DNA of 64,000 nucleotides from JBKECO01 sp047974745 (GCA_047974745.1 JBKECO010000017.1:1-64000), one strand, 5' to 3'. Shown: positions 44,916 to 54,398, counted from the first letter of the stretch. The notes: a model not told the origin generated them from the sequence alone. Program-made: numbers and translations.

Positions 44916-44989
44916 CGCGGGGTGGAGCAGTTTGGAAGCTCGTCGGGCTCATAACCCGAAGGTCATAGGTTCAAATCCTATCCCCGCAA
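44916..44989 (+). tRNA. Initiator tRNA-fMet (anticodon CAT)
   Basis: A 74-nt cloverleaf with the initiator hallmarks: C1 opposite A72 unpaired, and three consecutive G-C pairs (GGG/CCC) in the anticodon stem around CTCATAA. Discriminator A; CCA not encoded. Confidence 0.97.
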
Positions 44990-44995
44990 TTTTTG

Positions 44996-45045
44996 ACAGA
45001 GTGAGGTAAAGCATCATAACAGCTGCTTTACCTCACTCTGTTTTT
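44996..45045 (+). terminator. Intrinsic terminator after tRNA-fMet
   Basis: An 18-bp perfect stem (44996-45013 with 45024-45041) followed by TTTTT. Confidence 0.95.
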
Positions 45046-45290
45046 CATTTTAAGCTTAGGCAGGTGCCAAAATACTGTGGTCATTGTTTAGAGTATTTTT
45101 GTTGGTGATTTGTATGGTGGCAAAGTGAAGCCAGATGATGTATGATACGAAGAGGAATGTGATCTGCAGAAAATTTAATGACTAATCGCATCAATCAAGA
45201 TGGCGGATCGGCTGACATATAGCAGGATCATAGAGACGTTCAGTGGCTGAATGGACTTTGACAAAAATGATATAGATAGGGGTATGGGCG

Positions 45291-45479
45291 ATGCAGTTTG
45301 AATTAGGAGATATCGTAAAATTAAAGAAAAAACATCCATGCGGAAGCCAGGACTGGGAGGTGCTTCGAGTCGGAGCAGACTTTCGTTTAAAGTGCTGTGG
45401 TTGCGGCCATCAGATCATGGTACCGCGAAGATTGGTAGAGAAAAATGTACGTGAGATTAAAAAACCTCTTGATTCATAA
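45291..45479 (+). CDS. DUF951 family protein
   Basis: A 62-residue protein with KLKKKHPCGSQDWEVLRVGADFRLKCCGCGH, the hallmark of DUF951. Four cysteines (C in HPCG, CC, GCG) suggest a metal site. It usually lies near rpsF in Clostridia, as here. Function unknown. The 45046-45290 gap before it holds no clear gene; GGGG precedes the ATG. Confidence 0.88.
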   Translation: MQFELGDIVKLKKKHPCGSQDWEVLRVGADFRLKCCGCGHQIMVPRRLVEKNVREIKKPLDS

Positions 45480-45497
45480 GTTTTTCTATGTTATTAT
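45469..45497 (+). promoter_or_regulatory. Putative rpsF operon promoter
   Basis: TTGATT (45469-45474) and TATTAT (45492-45497) with a 17-nt spacer, overlapping the end of the DUF951 gene. Confidence 0.55.
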
Positions 45498-45575
45498 GAA
45501 TAACTGTGATAAACTATGAAATTCCTTGCTCTTTACACAGATAAAGGGCCAGAGACCAAAAGGAGGTACAATTGC

Positions 45576-45866
45576 ATGAACAAATATGAATTAGCACTTG
45601 TTGTTAATGCAAAAGTCGAAGAAGAAGTCAGAACTGCTACAGTTGAGAAAGCCAAGGAGTATATTACTCGCGCTGGTGGAACTGTAACAGAAGTTGAGGA
45701 CTGGGGTAAGAAGAGATTAGCTTACGAAGTCCAGAAAATGAAAGAAGGCTTCTATTACTTTATCCAGTTCGAAGCGGAAGCTACCGCTCCGGCCGAAGTC
45801 GAGCAGCATGTTCGAATCATGGATAACGTTCTTCGATTCTTATGCGTTAGAAAAGATGAGGCATAA
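45576..45866 (+). CDS. rpsF: 30S ribosomal protein S6
   Basis: A 96-residue S6 with the motif NKYELALVVNAKVEEEV and VEDWGKKRLAYEVQKMKEGFY. I start at ATG 45576, 9 nt after AGGAGG; the longer frame lacks a site. It forms the S6:S18 pair and heads the rpsF-ssb-rpsR operon. Confidence 0.97.
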   Translation: MNKYELALVVNAKVEEEVRTATVEKAKEYITRAGGTVTEVEDWGKKRLAYEVQKMKEGFYYFIQFEAEATAPAEVEQHVRIMDNVLRFLCVRKDEA

Positions 45867-45886
45867 ATAGAGAAGGAGATAAATAT

Positions 45887-46327
45887 ATGAATAAGGTAAT
45901 TCTTATGGGACGTCTGACAAGGGATCCTGAAGTGAGATATACACAGGGAGAACAGTCAATGGCAGTAGCTAGATATACAGTTGCAGTGGATCGTAGATTC
46001 AAGCGAGATAATGATCAGCAGACAGCCGACTTTATCGGATGTGTGGCATTTGGTCGTTCAGGCGAATTTGCAGAGAAGTATTTTCGCAAGGGGACTAAAG
46101 TAGTAGTGACCGGGAGAATACAGACCGGTAGTTATACCAATAAGGATGGCCAGAAAGTATATACCACAGACGTTGTTGTGGAAGACCAGGAATTTGCAGA
46201 AAGTAAGTCTGCGAATGATAACAATGAAGCATATACTCCATCCGATCGACCAGGTCCAAGTATGGCGGCCGGAGATGGCTTCATGAATATTCCAGATGGA
46301 ATAGATGAGGAGTTACCATTTAATTAA
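45887..46327 (+). CDS. ssb: Single-stranded DNA-binding protein
   Basis: A 146-residue OB-fold protein (MNKVILMGRLTRDPEVRYT), a polar linker, and the conserved acidic C-terminal tip (DGIDEELPFN) that recruits replication and repair partners. Lies between rpsF and rpsR, 20 bp and 18 bp away. Confidence 0.97.
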   Translation: MNKVILMGRLTRDPEVRYTQGEQSMAVARYTVAVDRRFKRDNDQQTADFIGCVAFGRSGEFAEKYFRKGTKVVVTGRIQTGSYTNKDGQKVYTTDVVVEDQEFAESKSANDNNEAYTPSDRPGPSMAAGDGFMNIPDGIDEELPFN

Positions 46328-46345
46328 TTAACGGAGGTAATATCG

Positions 46346-46600
46346 ATGGCTTTTAATAAAGAAGGCGGTTCATCTTTCAAAAGAAGACCGATGCATAGAA
46401 GAAAAAAAGTATGTGTTTTCTGTGGAAAAGACAATACAATTGATTACAAAGATACTAATAAATTGAAAAGATATATTTCTGAAAGAGGAAAGATCCTTCC
46501 TAGAAGAATCACAGGTAATTGTGCAAAACATCAGAGAGCCCTTACAGTTGCGATCAAAAGAGCTCGTCATGTTGCAATTATGCCTTACGTTCAGGACTAA
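46346..46600 (+). CDS. rpsR: 30S ribosomal protein S18
   Basis: An 84-residue S18 with VCVFCGKDNTIDYKDTN, a CxxC pair, and the C-terminal RARHVAIMPYV. ACGGAGG precedes the ATG. Last gene of the rpsF-ssb-rpsR operon, followed by a terminator. Confidence 0.97.
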   Translation: MAFNKEGGSSFKRRPMHRRKKVCVFCGKDNTIDYKDTNKLKRYISERGKILPRRITGNCAKHQRALTVAIKRARHVAIMPYVQD

Positions 46601-46630
46601 ATCGATTCGGATTTGATTCATGACTATTTT

Positions 46631-46694
46631 AACAGCCGTTTTTTCTTTCGTTCATCCAGCGATGCAGCGAGAGAAAAGGCTGTTATTTTTTTTT
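46631..46694 (+). terminator. Intrinsic terminator after rpsR
   Basis: AACAGCC (46631-46637) and GGCTGTT (46678-46684), extended by TTTTCT/AGAAAA pairing, followed by ATTTTTTTTT. Confidence 0.85.
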
Positions 46695-46732
46695 CGTGAG
46701 CATATGTCATCAGACTTTGTTTATTCTGTCGG

Positions 46733-46761
46733 TTGCTAAGTGATTCCAATAAATGTAAAAT
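46733..46761 (+). promoter_or_regulatory. Putative nrdD promoter
   Basis: TTGCTA (46733-46738) and TAAAAT (46756-46761) with a 17-nt spacer. Transcription from about 46768 favours the nrdD start at TTG 46792. No NrdR box was seen. Confidence 0.55.
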
Positions 46762-46791
46762 AGGAGTATATTGAGTCAGGGAGGCAGAAAG

Positions 46792-48951
46792 TTGAAGATC
46801 ATTAAAAGAAGTGGGGAAGAAGTTAATTTTGATCTCGAAAAGATCCTGGTAGCGATTAAGAAGGCGAACCATGAGATTGAGGAATGTGACCGCCTAGATC
46901 ACGAACAGATTCTTCGAATATCGGAAAAAGTGGAGCGACACTGCAGGGAAAGTATCCGTGCATTAAGCGTCGAAGAGATTCAGGATATTGTAGAAAATAC
47001 GATTATGGAAGAGGGCGCCTATCAGGTCGCGAGAGTCTATATAACCTATCGATATAAGCGCCAGCTCGTGCGTCAGTCTAATACGACAGATGCACAGATC
47101 ATGACGATCATAGAAAGTCAGAACGAAGAAGCGAGACAGGAAAACTCGAACAAAAATCCGCTTCTTGCATCGACACAGAGAGATTATATGGCCGGAGAGG
47201 TCAGTAAGGATATTACAAAGCGGTTCCTGCTGTCAAAAGAAGTTTGGGAAGCACACGAGAAAGGACTGATCCATTTTCATGATGCGGATTACTTTGCACA
47301 GCATATCCATAACTGCTGCCTTGTAAATCTGGATGATATGCTGCAGAATGGAACCGTGATCAGCGAGACAAAGATCGACACCCCGAATTCCTTCTCTGTT
47401 GCCTGTACGGTTGCTTCACAGATCATTGCGCAGGTCGCATCCAGTCAGTATGGCGGACAATCTATCAGTGCGTTTCATCTGTCTAAATTTGTGGCAGCAT
47501 CTCGAAGAAAATTTGAAAAAGAAGTCAGAGAGGAATTTGAAAGAGCGGGGATTCCTGCAACGGCGGAACAGATCTGTCAGGTGATCGAGGAGCGTGTAAA
47601 GAAAGATATTGATAAAGGGGTTCAGACGATTCAGTATCAGGTCGTCACTTTAATGACAACAAATGGACAAGCGCCCTTTATTACACTATTTTTATATTTA
47701 GGAGAGGCACCAAAGGGGCAGGAGAGAGATGATCTTGCACTCGTAATTCAGTCAGTTCTAAAACAAAGGATATTAGGAGTCAGAAATGAAAAGGGGATCT
47801 ATGTGACACCTGCATTTCCGAAGCTGATCTACGTTCTGGAGGAGGAGAACATCGAGGAAGGAAGTCCGTATTTCTACCTGTCAGAGCTTGCTGCGGAATG
47901 CACAGCAAAGCGAATGGTGCCGGATTATATATCTGAAAAAGTGATGAAGGAGCTCAAAGAAGGAAATGTCTATACCTGCATGGGCTGCCGCTCGTTCCTT
48001 TCTGTATATAAGGACGAACAGGATCGTTATAAATTTTATGGTCGTTTCAATCAGGGGGTATGTACTGTAAACCTAGTAGATGCAGCCTGTTCTTCAAAAA
48101 GGGATAAACACGCTTTTTACAGTATTCTGGATGAAAGACTCGAGCTTTGTCATCAGGCACTTTTAGCCAGACATCAAAGATTACTGGGAACAAAGTCAGA
48201 TATTGCACCGATCCTCTGGCAGTACGGAGCTTTATCCAGACTGAAGAAGGGTGAAGTGATCGATCCGCTGTTAAAAAATGGATATTCTACGATTTCACTT
48301 GGCTATGCAGGGCTATATGAATGTGTTAAGTATATGACAGGAAAATCACATACAGATGGAGAAGCGACCCAGTTTGCTTTTGAAGTCATGGAGTATTTGA
48401 ATGCGACCTGCGACAAATGGAAAGAAGCTGAGAAGATTGGCTATTCTGTGTATGGAACACCACTCGAATCCACTACATATAAATTTGCAAAGTCACTGCA
48501 AAAGCGCTTTGGCATCATACCTGGTGTAACTGACAAAAACTATATCACGAACTCCTATCACGTTCATGTAACAGAGGAGATCGATGCATTTTCCAAACTT
48601 TCCTTTGAGAGCCGGTTCCAAATGCTTTCTCCGGGAGGGGCGATCAGTTATGTCGAGGTGCCGGATATGAAGCACAATCTTTCCGCTGTGCTTTCCGTTA
48701 TGCGGCATATCTATGAGAACATCATGTATGCAGAGCTGAATACAAAAAGTGATTACTGCAGTCTGTGTGGTTTTGATGGGGAAATTTTAATCATAACCGA
48801 AGAGGACAAGCTTATCTGGGAATGTCCGGGCTGCGGCAATAAAGATCAGAATACGATGAGTGTCGCCAGGCGCACCTGCGGCTATATTGGAACACAATTC
48901 TGGAATCAGGGAAGAACACAGGAGATCAAGGAGAGAGTCCTTCACTTATGA
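46792..48951 (+). CDS. nrdD: Anaerobic ribonucleoside-triphosphate reductase
   Basis: About 719 residues. An N-terminal ATP-cone (KIIKRSGEEVNFD) comes first, then the glycyl-radical enzyme barrel with MGCRSFLS, a C-terminal zinc site (CSLCGFDG...CPGCGN), and the radical-bearing end RRTCGYIG. It reduces NTPs to dNTPs without oxygen, using formate. I start at TTG 46792 after GGGAGG; TTG 46771 would lie almost on the transcription start. The activase nrdG is not in the window. Confidence 0.96.
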   Translation: MKIIKRSGEEVNFDLEKILVAIKKANHEIEECDRLDHEQILRISEKVERHCRESIRALSVEEIQDIVENTIMEEGAYQVARVYITYRYKRQLVRQSNTTDAQIMTIIESQNEEARQENSNKNPLLASTQRDYMAGEVSKDITKRFLLSKEVWEAHEKGLIHFHDADYFAQHIHNCCLVNLDDMLQNGTVISETKIDTPNSFSVACTVASQIIAQVASSQYGGQSISAFHLSKFVAASRRKFEKEVREEFERAGIPATAEQICQVIEERVKKDIDKGVQTIQYQVVTLMTTNGQAPFITLFLYLGEAPKGQERDDLALVIQSVLKQRILGVRNEKGIYVTPAFPKLIYVLEEENIEEGSPYFYLSELAAECTAKRMVPDYISEKVMKELKEGNVYTCMGCRSFLSVYKDEQDRYKFYGRFNQGVCTVNLVDAACSSKRDKHAFYSILDERLELCHQALLARHQRLLGTKSDIAPILWQYGALSRLKKGEVIDPLLKNGYSTISLGYAGLYECVKYMTGKSHTDGEATQFAFEVMEYLNATCDKWKEAEKIGYSVYGTPLESTTYKFAKSLQKRFGIIPGVTDKNYITNSYHVHVTEEIDAFSKLSFESRFQMLSPGGAISYVEVPDMKHNLSAVLSVMRHIYENIMYAELNTKSDYCSLCGFDGEILIITEEDKLIWECPGCGNKDQNTMSVARRTCGYIGTQFWNQGRTQEIKERVLHL

Positions 48952-49014
48952 TGTTCATGGAATATCTGATATGTTATACTGTTACATGTGAAATGATATA
49001 CATTGGAGGAACAA

Positions 49015-51069
49015 ATGGATCAAAAAATCAGTTATAAAGGTCATTTGCGGATATTCATGTACGGACCCATGTTTCTTACGATCGTTCTTATTCTTTTTAA
49101 TATACCAATTTATTGCATAAATCTGAAAGCCGGAGTCATTGTTTCTACGTTTGCCCTGGTCTATTTTGTCTGCATGCTTGCTCTATACCTATGGAATCGT
49201 TCCATGATCGTTTCGGAGCTTGTCAACTTTGCCGCTAATTATGGTTCCGTGCAAAAAAAGCTGCTTGAGGAATTTGAGATTCCCTTTGCCCTCATGGATT
49301 ACAATGGCCGCCTTATGTGGGTCAATAAAAAATTTGCGGAACTGACCGGAAAGGATAAAAAGTACCATAAATCCATCTTCACGATATTTCCGTCATTAAC
49401 CAAGGAGCAGATTCAAAACAGCCGTGAGGAAGGAATTCATTTTAAACTCGAGTGGCATGACTATGTATTTCGTGCAGAGACTAGAAGCATCAGTATTACA
49501 CAGGTGTTGGAGGAGTCATCACTCGTCAAGACTACAATCGATGCCAATCAGTATTTTTCAATCATATATCTTTTCGATGAAACGGAGCTGACGCACTATA
49601 TTCAACAGAACAAAGATCAAAAACTCGTTGCAGGAATGATCTATATTGATAATTTCGATGAGGCTCTAGAAAGTATTGAAGATGTAAAACGCTCCTTTTT
49701 AGTGGCATTGGTGGACAGAAAAGTAAATAAATATTTTCAGGAAGTCGATGCACTTGTAAGAAAAACAGAAAAAGACAAGTATTTCGTAGTTTTTAAATAT
49801 CAATATCTTAAGACGCTGATCGATGATAAATTCAGCCTTACAGATGATGTAAAGACGGTCAAGGTCGGAAATGAAATGGCGGTTACCCTAAGTATTGGCA
49901 TTGGAATCCGCGGAAATAATTATAATGGTAATTATGAGTATGCCCGTATGGCGATCGATCTGGCACTAGGCCGAGGCGGAGACCAGGCAGTTGTAAAAGA
50001 AGGAGATAATATTCACTATTTTGGAGGAAAATCCAAGTCAGTGGAACGCAATACCAGAGTAAAGGCAAGAGTCAAAGCCCACGCTCTGCGTGAGACATTT
50101 ATCAGCCATGACAATGTCATCATCATGGGACACAGTATTAGTGATATTGATTCCTTTGGCGCAGCGATCGGTATTTATTGTGCTGCCAGAGTCCTTGACA
50201 AAAAGGCGCAGATCGTTATCAATCAGGTGACATCTTCACTGCGGCCAATACTAGAGCTTTTCAATACAGAGAATGGATATTCGTCGGATATGTTCATTGA
50301 CAGCAATGGTGCACTAAATGCACTGCAGGAAAACTCACTGGTAATGGTCGTAGATACCAATCGTCCCAATTACACAGAGTGCCCGGAGCTGATTGAGCTG
50401 TCGCATTCCATCGTAGTATTCGACCATCACAGACAGAGCAGTGATATTATAAAAAATCCTCTGCTATCGTATATCGAACCATATTCTTCCTCGACCTGTG
50501 AAATGGTCGCTGAAGTACTGCAGTATTTTGCTGAAAATATAAAATTGTCATCTATGGAAGCAGATGCTATTTATGCAGGAATTCTGATTGATACGAATAA
50601 TTTTATGACTAAGACTGGAGTTCGCACATTTGAAGCAGCGGCATACCTCAGAAGATGTGGAGCTGAGGTCACAAGAGTCAGAAAGCTGCTCCGTAATGAT
50701 ATGGATTCCTATAAGGCAAGGGCAGAAATTGTTCAGAATGCAGAGGTCTATAGAAATGCTTTTGCGATCTCGGCATTCTCATCTTCCGTTGAAAGTCCGA
50801 CTGTCGTTGGAGCACAGGCTGCAAATGAGCTGCTGAATATTATTGGAATCAAAGCTTCTTTTGTATTAACAGAATTCAAAGGAAAGGTCTATATAAGTTC
50901 AAGATCCATTGATGAAATCAATGTACAGCTGATCATGGAACGACTCGGTGGAGGCGGACATATGAATGTGGCAGGGACTCAGTTGTCAGAATGCACGATA
51001 GAAGAAGCTAAAAAAGCAATTGAAGATACACTGGATGAAATGATAAAAGAAGGAGAAATAGAGTTATGA
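49015..51069 (+). CDS. gdpP: Cyclic-di-AMP phosphodiesterase GdpP
   Basis: About 684 residues: two transmembrane segments (about residues 14-60), a PAS domain (about 75-140), a degenerate GGDEF domain (about 170-300), and DHH/DHHA1 phosphodiesterase domains (MGHSISDIDSFG, FDHHRQS, GGGGHMNVAG near the end). It hydrolyses c-di-AMP, which controls potassium, osmolytes and cell wall. I start at ATG 49015 after GGAGG. It overlaps rplI by 4 bp. Confidence 0.95.
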   Translation: MDQKISYKGHLRIFMYGPMFLTIVLILFNIPIYCINLKAGVIVSTFALVYFVCMLALYLWNRSMIVSELVNFAANYGSVQKKLLEEFEIPFALMDYNGRLMWVNKKFAELTGKDKKYHKSIFTIFPSLTKEQIQNSREEGIHFKLEWHDYVFRAETRSISITQVLEESSLVKTTIDANQYFSIIYLFDETELTHYIQQNKDQKLVAGMIYIDNFDEALESIEDVKRSFLVALVDRKVNKYFQEVDALVRKTEKDKYFVVFKYQYLKTLIDDKFSLTDDVKTVKVGNEMAVTLSIGIGIRGNNYNGNYEYARMAIDLALGRGGDQAVVKEGDNIHYFGGKSKSVERNTRVKARVKAHALRETFISHDNVIIMGHSISDIDSFGAAIGIYCAARVLDKKAQIVINQVTSSLRPILELFNTENGYSSDMFIDSNGALNALQENSLVMVVDTNRPNYTECPELIELSHSIVVFDHHRQSSDIIKNPLLSYIEPYSSSTCEMVAEVLQYFAENIKLSSMEADAIYAGILIDTNNFMTKTGVRTFEAAAYLRRCGAEVTRVRKLLRNDMDSYKARAEIVQNAEVYRNAFAISAFSSSVESPTVVGAQAANELLNIIGIKASFVLTEFKGKVYISSRSIDEINVQLIMERLGGGGHMNVAGTQLSECTIEEAKKAIEDTLDEMIKEGEIEL

Positions 51070-51512
51070 AAGTGATTTTATTGAATGATATTAAAAATTT
51101 AGGAAAAAAAGGCGATATTGTGGAAGCCAGCGATGCTTATGCACGCAATGTACTCATAGGAAAGAAACAGGCGTTGGAAGCAACATCGAAAAACCTCAAT
51201 GACCTAAAGCTTCATACAAAAAATGATGAAAGAATAGCAGATGAAATATTAAAAGATGCACAAAAGCTTGCAGCTGAGTTAAAAGAGATGAAGGTAGAGC
51301 TGAAAATAAAGACCGGCGAGGGTGGACGCACATTTGGATCCGTTTCTACGAAGGAAATTTCACAGGCGGTAAAAGAGCAGTTAAAACTAGATCTGGATAA
51401 AAAGAAGATGCAATTGGATGAACCGATCCGTACAATAGGTACACATGAAGTGGCAATTCGTCTCCATCCGAAAGTGACAGGAACACTCAGGGTACAAGTA
51501 AGCGAAGAATAG
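51066..51512 (+). CDS. rplI: 50S ribosomal protein L9
   Basis: A 148-residue protein with MKVILLNDIKNLGKKGDIVEASDAYARN, the L9 N-domain and connecting helix, and a C-domain with GSVSTKEIS. Translationally coupled to gdpP (ATGA overlap), an order conserved in Firmicutes; dnaB follows by 26 bp. Confidence 0.97.
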   Translation: MKVILLNDIKNLGKKGDIVEASDAYARNVLIGKKQALEATSKNLNDLKLHTKNDERIADEILKDAQKLAAELKEMKVELKIKTGEGGRTFGSVSTKEISQAVKEQLKLDLDKKKMQLDEPIRTIGTHEVAIRLHPKVTGTLRVQVSEE

Positions 51513-51538
51513 ATAGATGAAACAGGAGGAAGTTCTTC

Positions 51539-52867
51539 ATGGAAGAGACCCTGATAAAAAGGATTATGCCAAACAGCATAGAGGCTGAACAGTCTGTGAC
51601 AGGCGCCATGCTGATGGATAAAGAAGCAATCGTCATTGCGATGGAACAGCTGATAGCAGAAGATTTTTACCATCAGCAATATGGTCTCTTGTTTCAGGCA
51701 ATGGTTAATCTGTATAATGCCGGACAGCCGGTAGACCTGGTTACACTGCAGAACAAGCTGAAAGAAATGAATGTCCCTTCAGAGGTGAGTGGACTTGAAT
51801 TCATCCGGGATCTCATCACTTCCGTGCCGACATCTGCGAATATCAGATCTTATGCACAGATCGTAAGGGATAAATCTATGCTGAGGCGTCTGATCAAAGT
51901 AACAGAGGAAATCAGCAATGATTGCTACAGTGGTCAGAACGAACTGGAATTTATTCTGGCAAATACCGAAAAAACAATCTTTAATCTGCTGCAAAATAGA
52001 GGTGGAGGAGACTTTGTCCCAATCAAAGAGGTCGTCCTTAATGCACTTCAAAAAATTGAACATGCCTCCAAGACAGAAGGAAATGTAACGGGAATAGCCA
52101 CAGGATTTAAGGATCTTGACTATAGGACATCCGGACTGCAGCCTTCGGATTTTATCTTGGTCGCAGCACGACCTTCTATGGGAAAGACGGCGTTTGTCTT
52201 AAATATTGCTCAGTACGCAGCATTTCACGGGGATATGGCAACGGCGATTTTTAGCCTGGAAATGTCTAAGGAACAGTTGGTGAACCGTTTGTTCTCACTG
52301 GAGTCCCGTGTGGATGCTCAGCTTCTTCGCTCCGGAAATTTAAGTGATGGAGACTGGGAAAAACTGATCGAAGGTGCTGGTATCATCGGGAAATCACATC
52401 TTTTGATCGATGACACACCGGGTATAACCATTTCGGAGCTTCGCAGTAAATGTAGAAAGTTCAAACTAGAGCATGATTTGAAGCTCATTATTATCGACTA
52501 TTTGCAGCTCATGAGTGGAAATGGAAGAAATGAATCCAGACAACAGGAAATATCCGATATCTCCAGATCATTAAAATCGTTAGCAAGGGAATTAAATGTG
52601 CCTGTCGTTGCCCTGTCACAGCTGAGTCGGGCAGTGGAACAGCGGCCGGATCACAGACCTATGCTTTCTGATCTGCGTGAGTCGGGGGCGATCGAACAGG
52701 ATGCGGATGTTGTGATGTTCATCTACAGGGATGACTATTATAATAAAGATACAGAATTAAAGAACATTGCGGAGATCATCATTGCAAAGCAGAGAAATGG
52801 TCCCATAGGAACGATCAACCTGGTATGGCTCCCCCAGTACACAAAATTTGCCAATTTGGAGAGGTAA
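51539..52867 (+). CDS. dnaB: Replicative DNA helicase DnaB
   Basis: A 442-residue RecA-fold helicase: the N-terminal primase-interaction domain (PNSIEAEQSVTGAML), Walker A ARPSMGKTAFVL (about 207), Walker B LIIIDYLQLM (about 317), and the C-terminal DnaB motifs. It opens the fork as a hexamer. Last gene of gdpP-rplI-dnaB, followed by a terminator. Confidence 0.97.
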   Translation: MEETLIKRIMPNSIEAEQSVTGAMLMDKEAIVIAMEQLIAEDFYHQQYGLLFQAMVNLYNAGQPVDLVTLQNKLKEMNVPSEVSGLEFIRDLITSVPTSANIRSYAQIVRDKSMLRRLIKVTEEISNDCYSGQNELEFILANTEKTIFNLLQNRGGGDFVPIKEVVLNALQKIEHASKTEGNVTGIATGFKDLDYRTSGLQPSDFILVAARPSMGKTAFVLNIAQYAAFHGDMATAIFSLEMSKEQLVNRLFSLESRVDAQLLRSGNLSDGDWEKLIEGAGIIGKSHLLIDDTPGITISELRSKCRKFKLEHDLKLIIIDYLQLMSGNGRNESRQQEISDISRSLKSLARELNVPVVALSQLSRAVEQRPDHRPMLSDLRESGAIEQDADVVMFIYRDDYYNKDTELKNIAEIIIAKQRNGPIGTINLVWLPQYTKFANLER

Positions 52868-52869
52868 AA

Positions 52870-52897
52870 AAAGCGTATTCCTTTCGGAATACGCTTT
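52870..52897 (+). terminator. Intrinsic terminator after dnaB
   Basis: AAAGCGTATTCC and GGAATACGCTTT pair perfectly around TTTC, followed by a short T-run. The symmetry allows use from the ferredoxin side as well. Confidence 0.88.
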
Positions 52898-52917
52898 GCT
52901 TGTCCTACTAGACAAAA

Positions 52918-53088
52918 TTAGCCCTGATCAATTGCTCCAACTGGACAGACAGCTGCACAGCTTCCACAATCAACACAAGCAGCTGCGTCGATCACATACT
53001 GTGTATCTCCTGCAGAAATTGCACTGACTGGACATTCTCCTTCACATGTTCCACAGCTGATACATGTGTCATTGATTACATATGCCAT
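52918..53088 (-). CDS. Clostridial-type 2[4Fe-4S] ferredoxin
   Basis: A 56-residue ORF too short for a standard ORF search. It reads MAYVINDTCISCGTCEGECP and continues with a second CVDCGSCAAVCP, so two CxxCxxCxxxCP motifs (Cys9, 12, 15, 19 and 38, 41, 44, 48) each bind a [4Fe-4S] cluster. AAGGAGG lies before the ATG. It carries low-potential electrons for anaerobic redox reactions. Monocistronic. Confidence 0.97.
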   Translation of the reverse strand: MAYVINDTCISCGTCEGECPVSAISAGDTQYVIDAAACVDCGSCAAVCPVGAIDQG

Positions 53089-53223
53089 AATTATTTTCCT
53101 CCTTAATTTTAAGATCGAACAGCAATATTAACTATGCCATTCACTAGCATAGCAACATTTTATACCAAACAAAAAGTGAAAACAAGTCCTGTTCCGGTAT
53201 TTTTAGAAAAACAAGGGAAATTC

Positions 53224-53252
53224 TTGCAAAACGGCAGAAAACGTATTATAAT
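53224..53252 (+). promoter_or_regulatory. Promoter of the DUF1858 gene
   Basis: TTGCAA (53224-53229) and TATAAT (53247-53252) with a 17-nt spacer, 65 bp before the ATG. Confidence 0.8.
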
Positions 53253-53316
53253 GACCTAGTCAGCAGATATGAAAACAGAGATAAGCGCATTAAATGCGCA
53301 TCAAGGAGGTTAGAAT

Positions 53317-53529
53317 ATGGCACAGGTTACAAAAACAACTATGATCGGCGAATTACTGCAGATTGATGAGAACATTGCACCTCTTCTTTTAAATATTGGA
53401 ATGCATTGCTTGGGATGTCCTTCTTCACAGATGGAAACAATTGAAGAAGCTGCCATGGTTCATGGATATGAGCCAGACGCATTGGTTGGTCAGATCAATG
53501 ATTATCTTGCAAAGAATGCCGGTAATTAA
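53317..53529 (+). CDS. DUF1858 domain-containing protein
   Basis: A 70-residue protein in the DUF1858 family (ScdA/hybrid-cluster-associated type), with GMHCLGCPSSQMETIEEAA, where a CxxC-type pair could bind metal or a disulfide. AAGGAGG precedes the ATG. A single-gene unit between its own promoter and terminator. Role unknown; such domains are found with redox and di-iron repair proteins. Confidence 0.88.
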   Translation: MAQVTKTTMIGELLQIDENIAPLLLNIGMHCLGCPSSQMETIEEAAMVHGYEPDALVGQINDYLAKNAGN

Positions 53530-53547
53530 TTACATAGTTCATCAATA

Positions 53548-53584
53548 AAAGCAGCGTATCGTATGGAACGAACGCTGCTTTTTT
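53548..53584. terminator. Intrinsic terminator between convergent genes
   Basis: AAAGCAGCGT (53548-53557) and ACGCTGCTTT (53572-53581) pair perfectly and are followed by TTT. It ends the DUF1858 transcript and, in reverse with ATTGAT on that side, may also serve mecA. Confidence 0.88.
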
Positions 53585-53588
53585 GATG

Positions 53589-54398
53589 TTAAAATAATTC
53601 TGCTAGTATTTTAAGGGCATCAGATGGACAGATGACTTTGTAGTGCTCTTCAAAAAAAGCCTCTGTACCAACGCTGACCTGCTCCTGTCTGGAATACTCA
53701 GATAGGATGTTACAAACTTTATTAAAGTTCTCTGGTGTCACATCATTTTTGTGAAGTATCAGATAATATCGATTCGTCTGCTCATTTTTGTAAAGGCTGT
53801 TACTTCCGTGATAAAAAGTACTTACGATCTGTGCAAGACGGCTGAGTTGTTCAAGTGAATGAAAGCGGTATAATCTTGTAAGGTCATCAGGAATTGCTAT
53901 ATCCTCAGGCAACTCAGATTCTGTTGGAATCTGTGCTACAGAGTCAGCAGCCTTCTCGGTAGAGGAGTCCTTGCTGTTTTCTTTACTTTCGGAAAGAGAC
54001 TCTGATTTTGTTTTGCGCTGTAATTTTTTACGAAAAAGACCGAGGATATCATCGGCGCCCTCAACAATAATTGGGTTTGCACGACCTCCGGATTTCTCTG
54101 CATCTTCTGATGAATCAGAAAACTTGGAAAATCTTGTATCAAGCTCATCTGGATATTCTACCTTGGAAATCAACAAAACGATAGCATCTGTAGAAACAGG
54201 TATCGCTTCGATCATCAGTGGAATATCATCTGCTTCAAATCCAAACTCATAACTCGCCTGCTGCATCATATCGTGAAAGAGCATTCTGGCTTTCTCTGTG
54301 CCATATGCGAGTTCGCTCAGTTTAATATGGCGAACTTCTAGATCTTCTCTAGTCAGTGTGCAGCGAATCTGATTATCGTTTACTTTTTCAATTTTCAT
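53589..54398 (-). CDS. mecA: Adaptor protein MecA
   Basis: A 269-residue adaptor that delivers substrates to ClpC. The N-domain is MKIEKVNDNQIRCTLTREDL and the C-domain ends with FFEEHYKVICPSDALKILAELF, separated by a Ser/Lys/Glu-rich linker (about 115-160) longer than in Bacillus. I start at ATG 54398, about 9 nt after AAGGA; the preceding GTG and ATG sit too close to that site. Confidence 0.93.
   Translation of the reverse strand: MKIEKVNDNQIRCTLTREDLEVRHIKLSELAYGTEKARMLFHDMMQQASYEFGFEADDIPLMIEAIPVSTDAIVLLISKVEYPDELDTRFSKFSDSSEDAEKSGGRANPIIVEGADDILGLFRKKLQRKTKSESLSESKENSKDSSTEKAADSVAQIPTESELPEDIAIPDDLTRLYRFHSLEQLSRLAQIVSTFYHGSNSLYKNEQTNRYYLILHKNDVTPENFNKVCNILSEYSRQEQVSVGTEAFFEEHYKVICPSDALKILAELF

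Noticed and set aside
45071..45099. AAATACT/AGTATTT hairpin downstream of tRNA-fMet
   Set aside because: Only 7 AT-rich pairs with a large loop; the strong terminator lies just before it.
45498..45575. Possible S6:S18-binding leader before rpsF
   Set aside because: A small hairpin can be drawn, but I could not see the conserved loop elements with confidence.
46695..46790. NrdR box before nrdD
   Set aside because: No sequence close to the NrdR palindrome is present.
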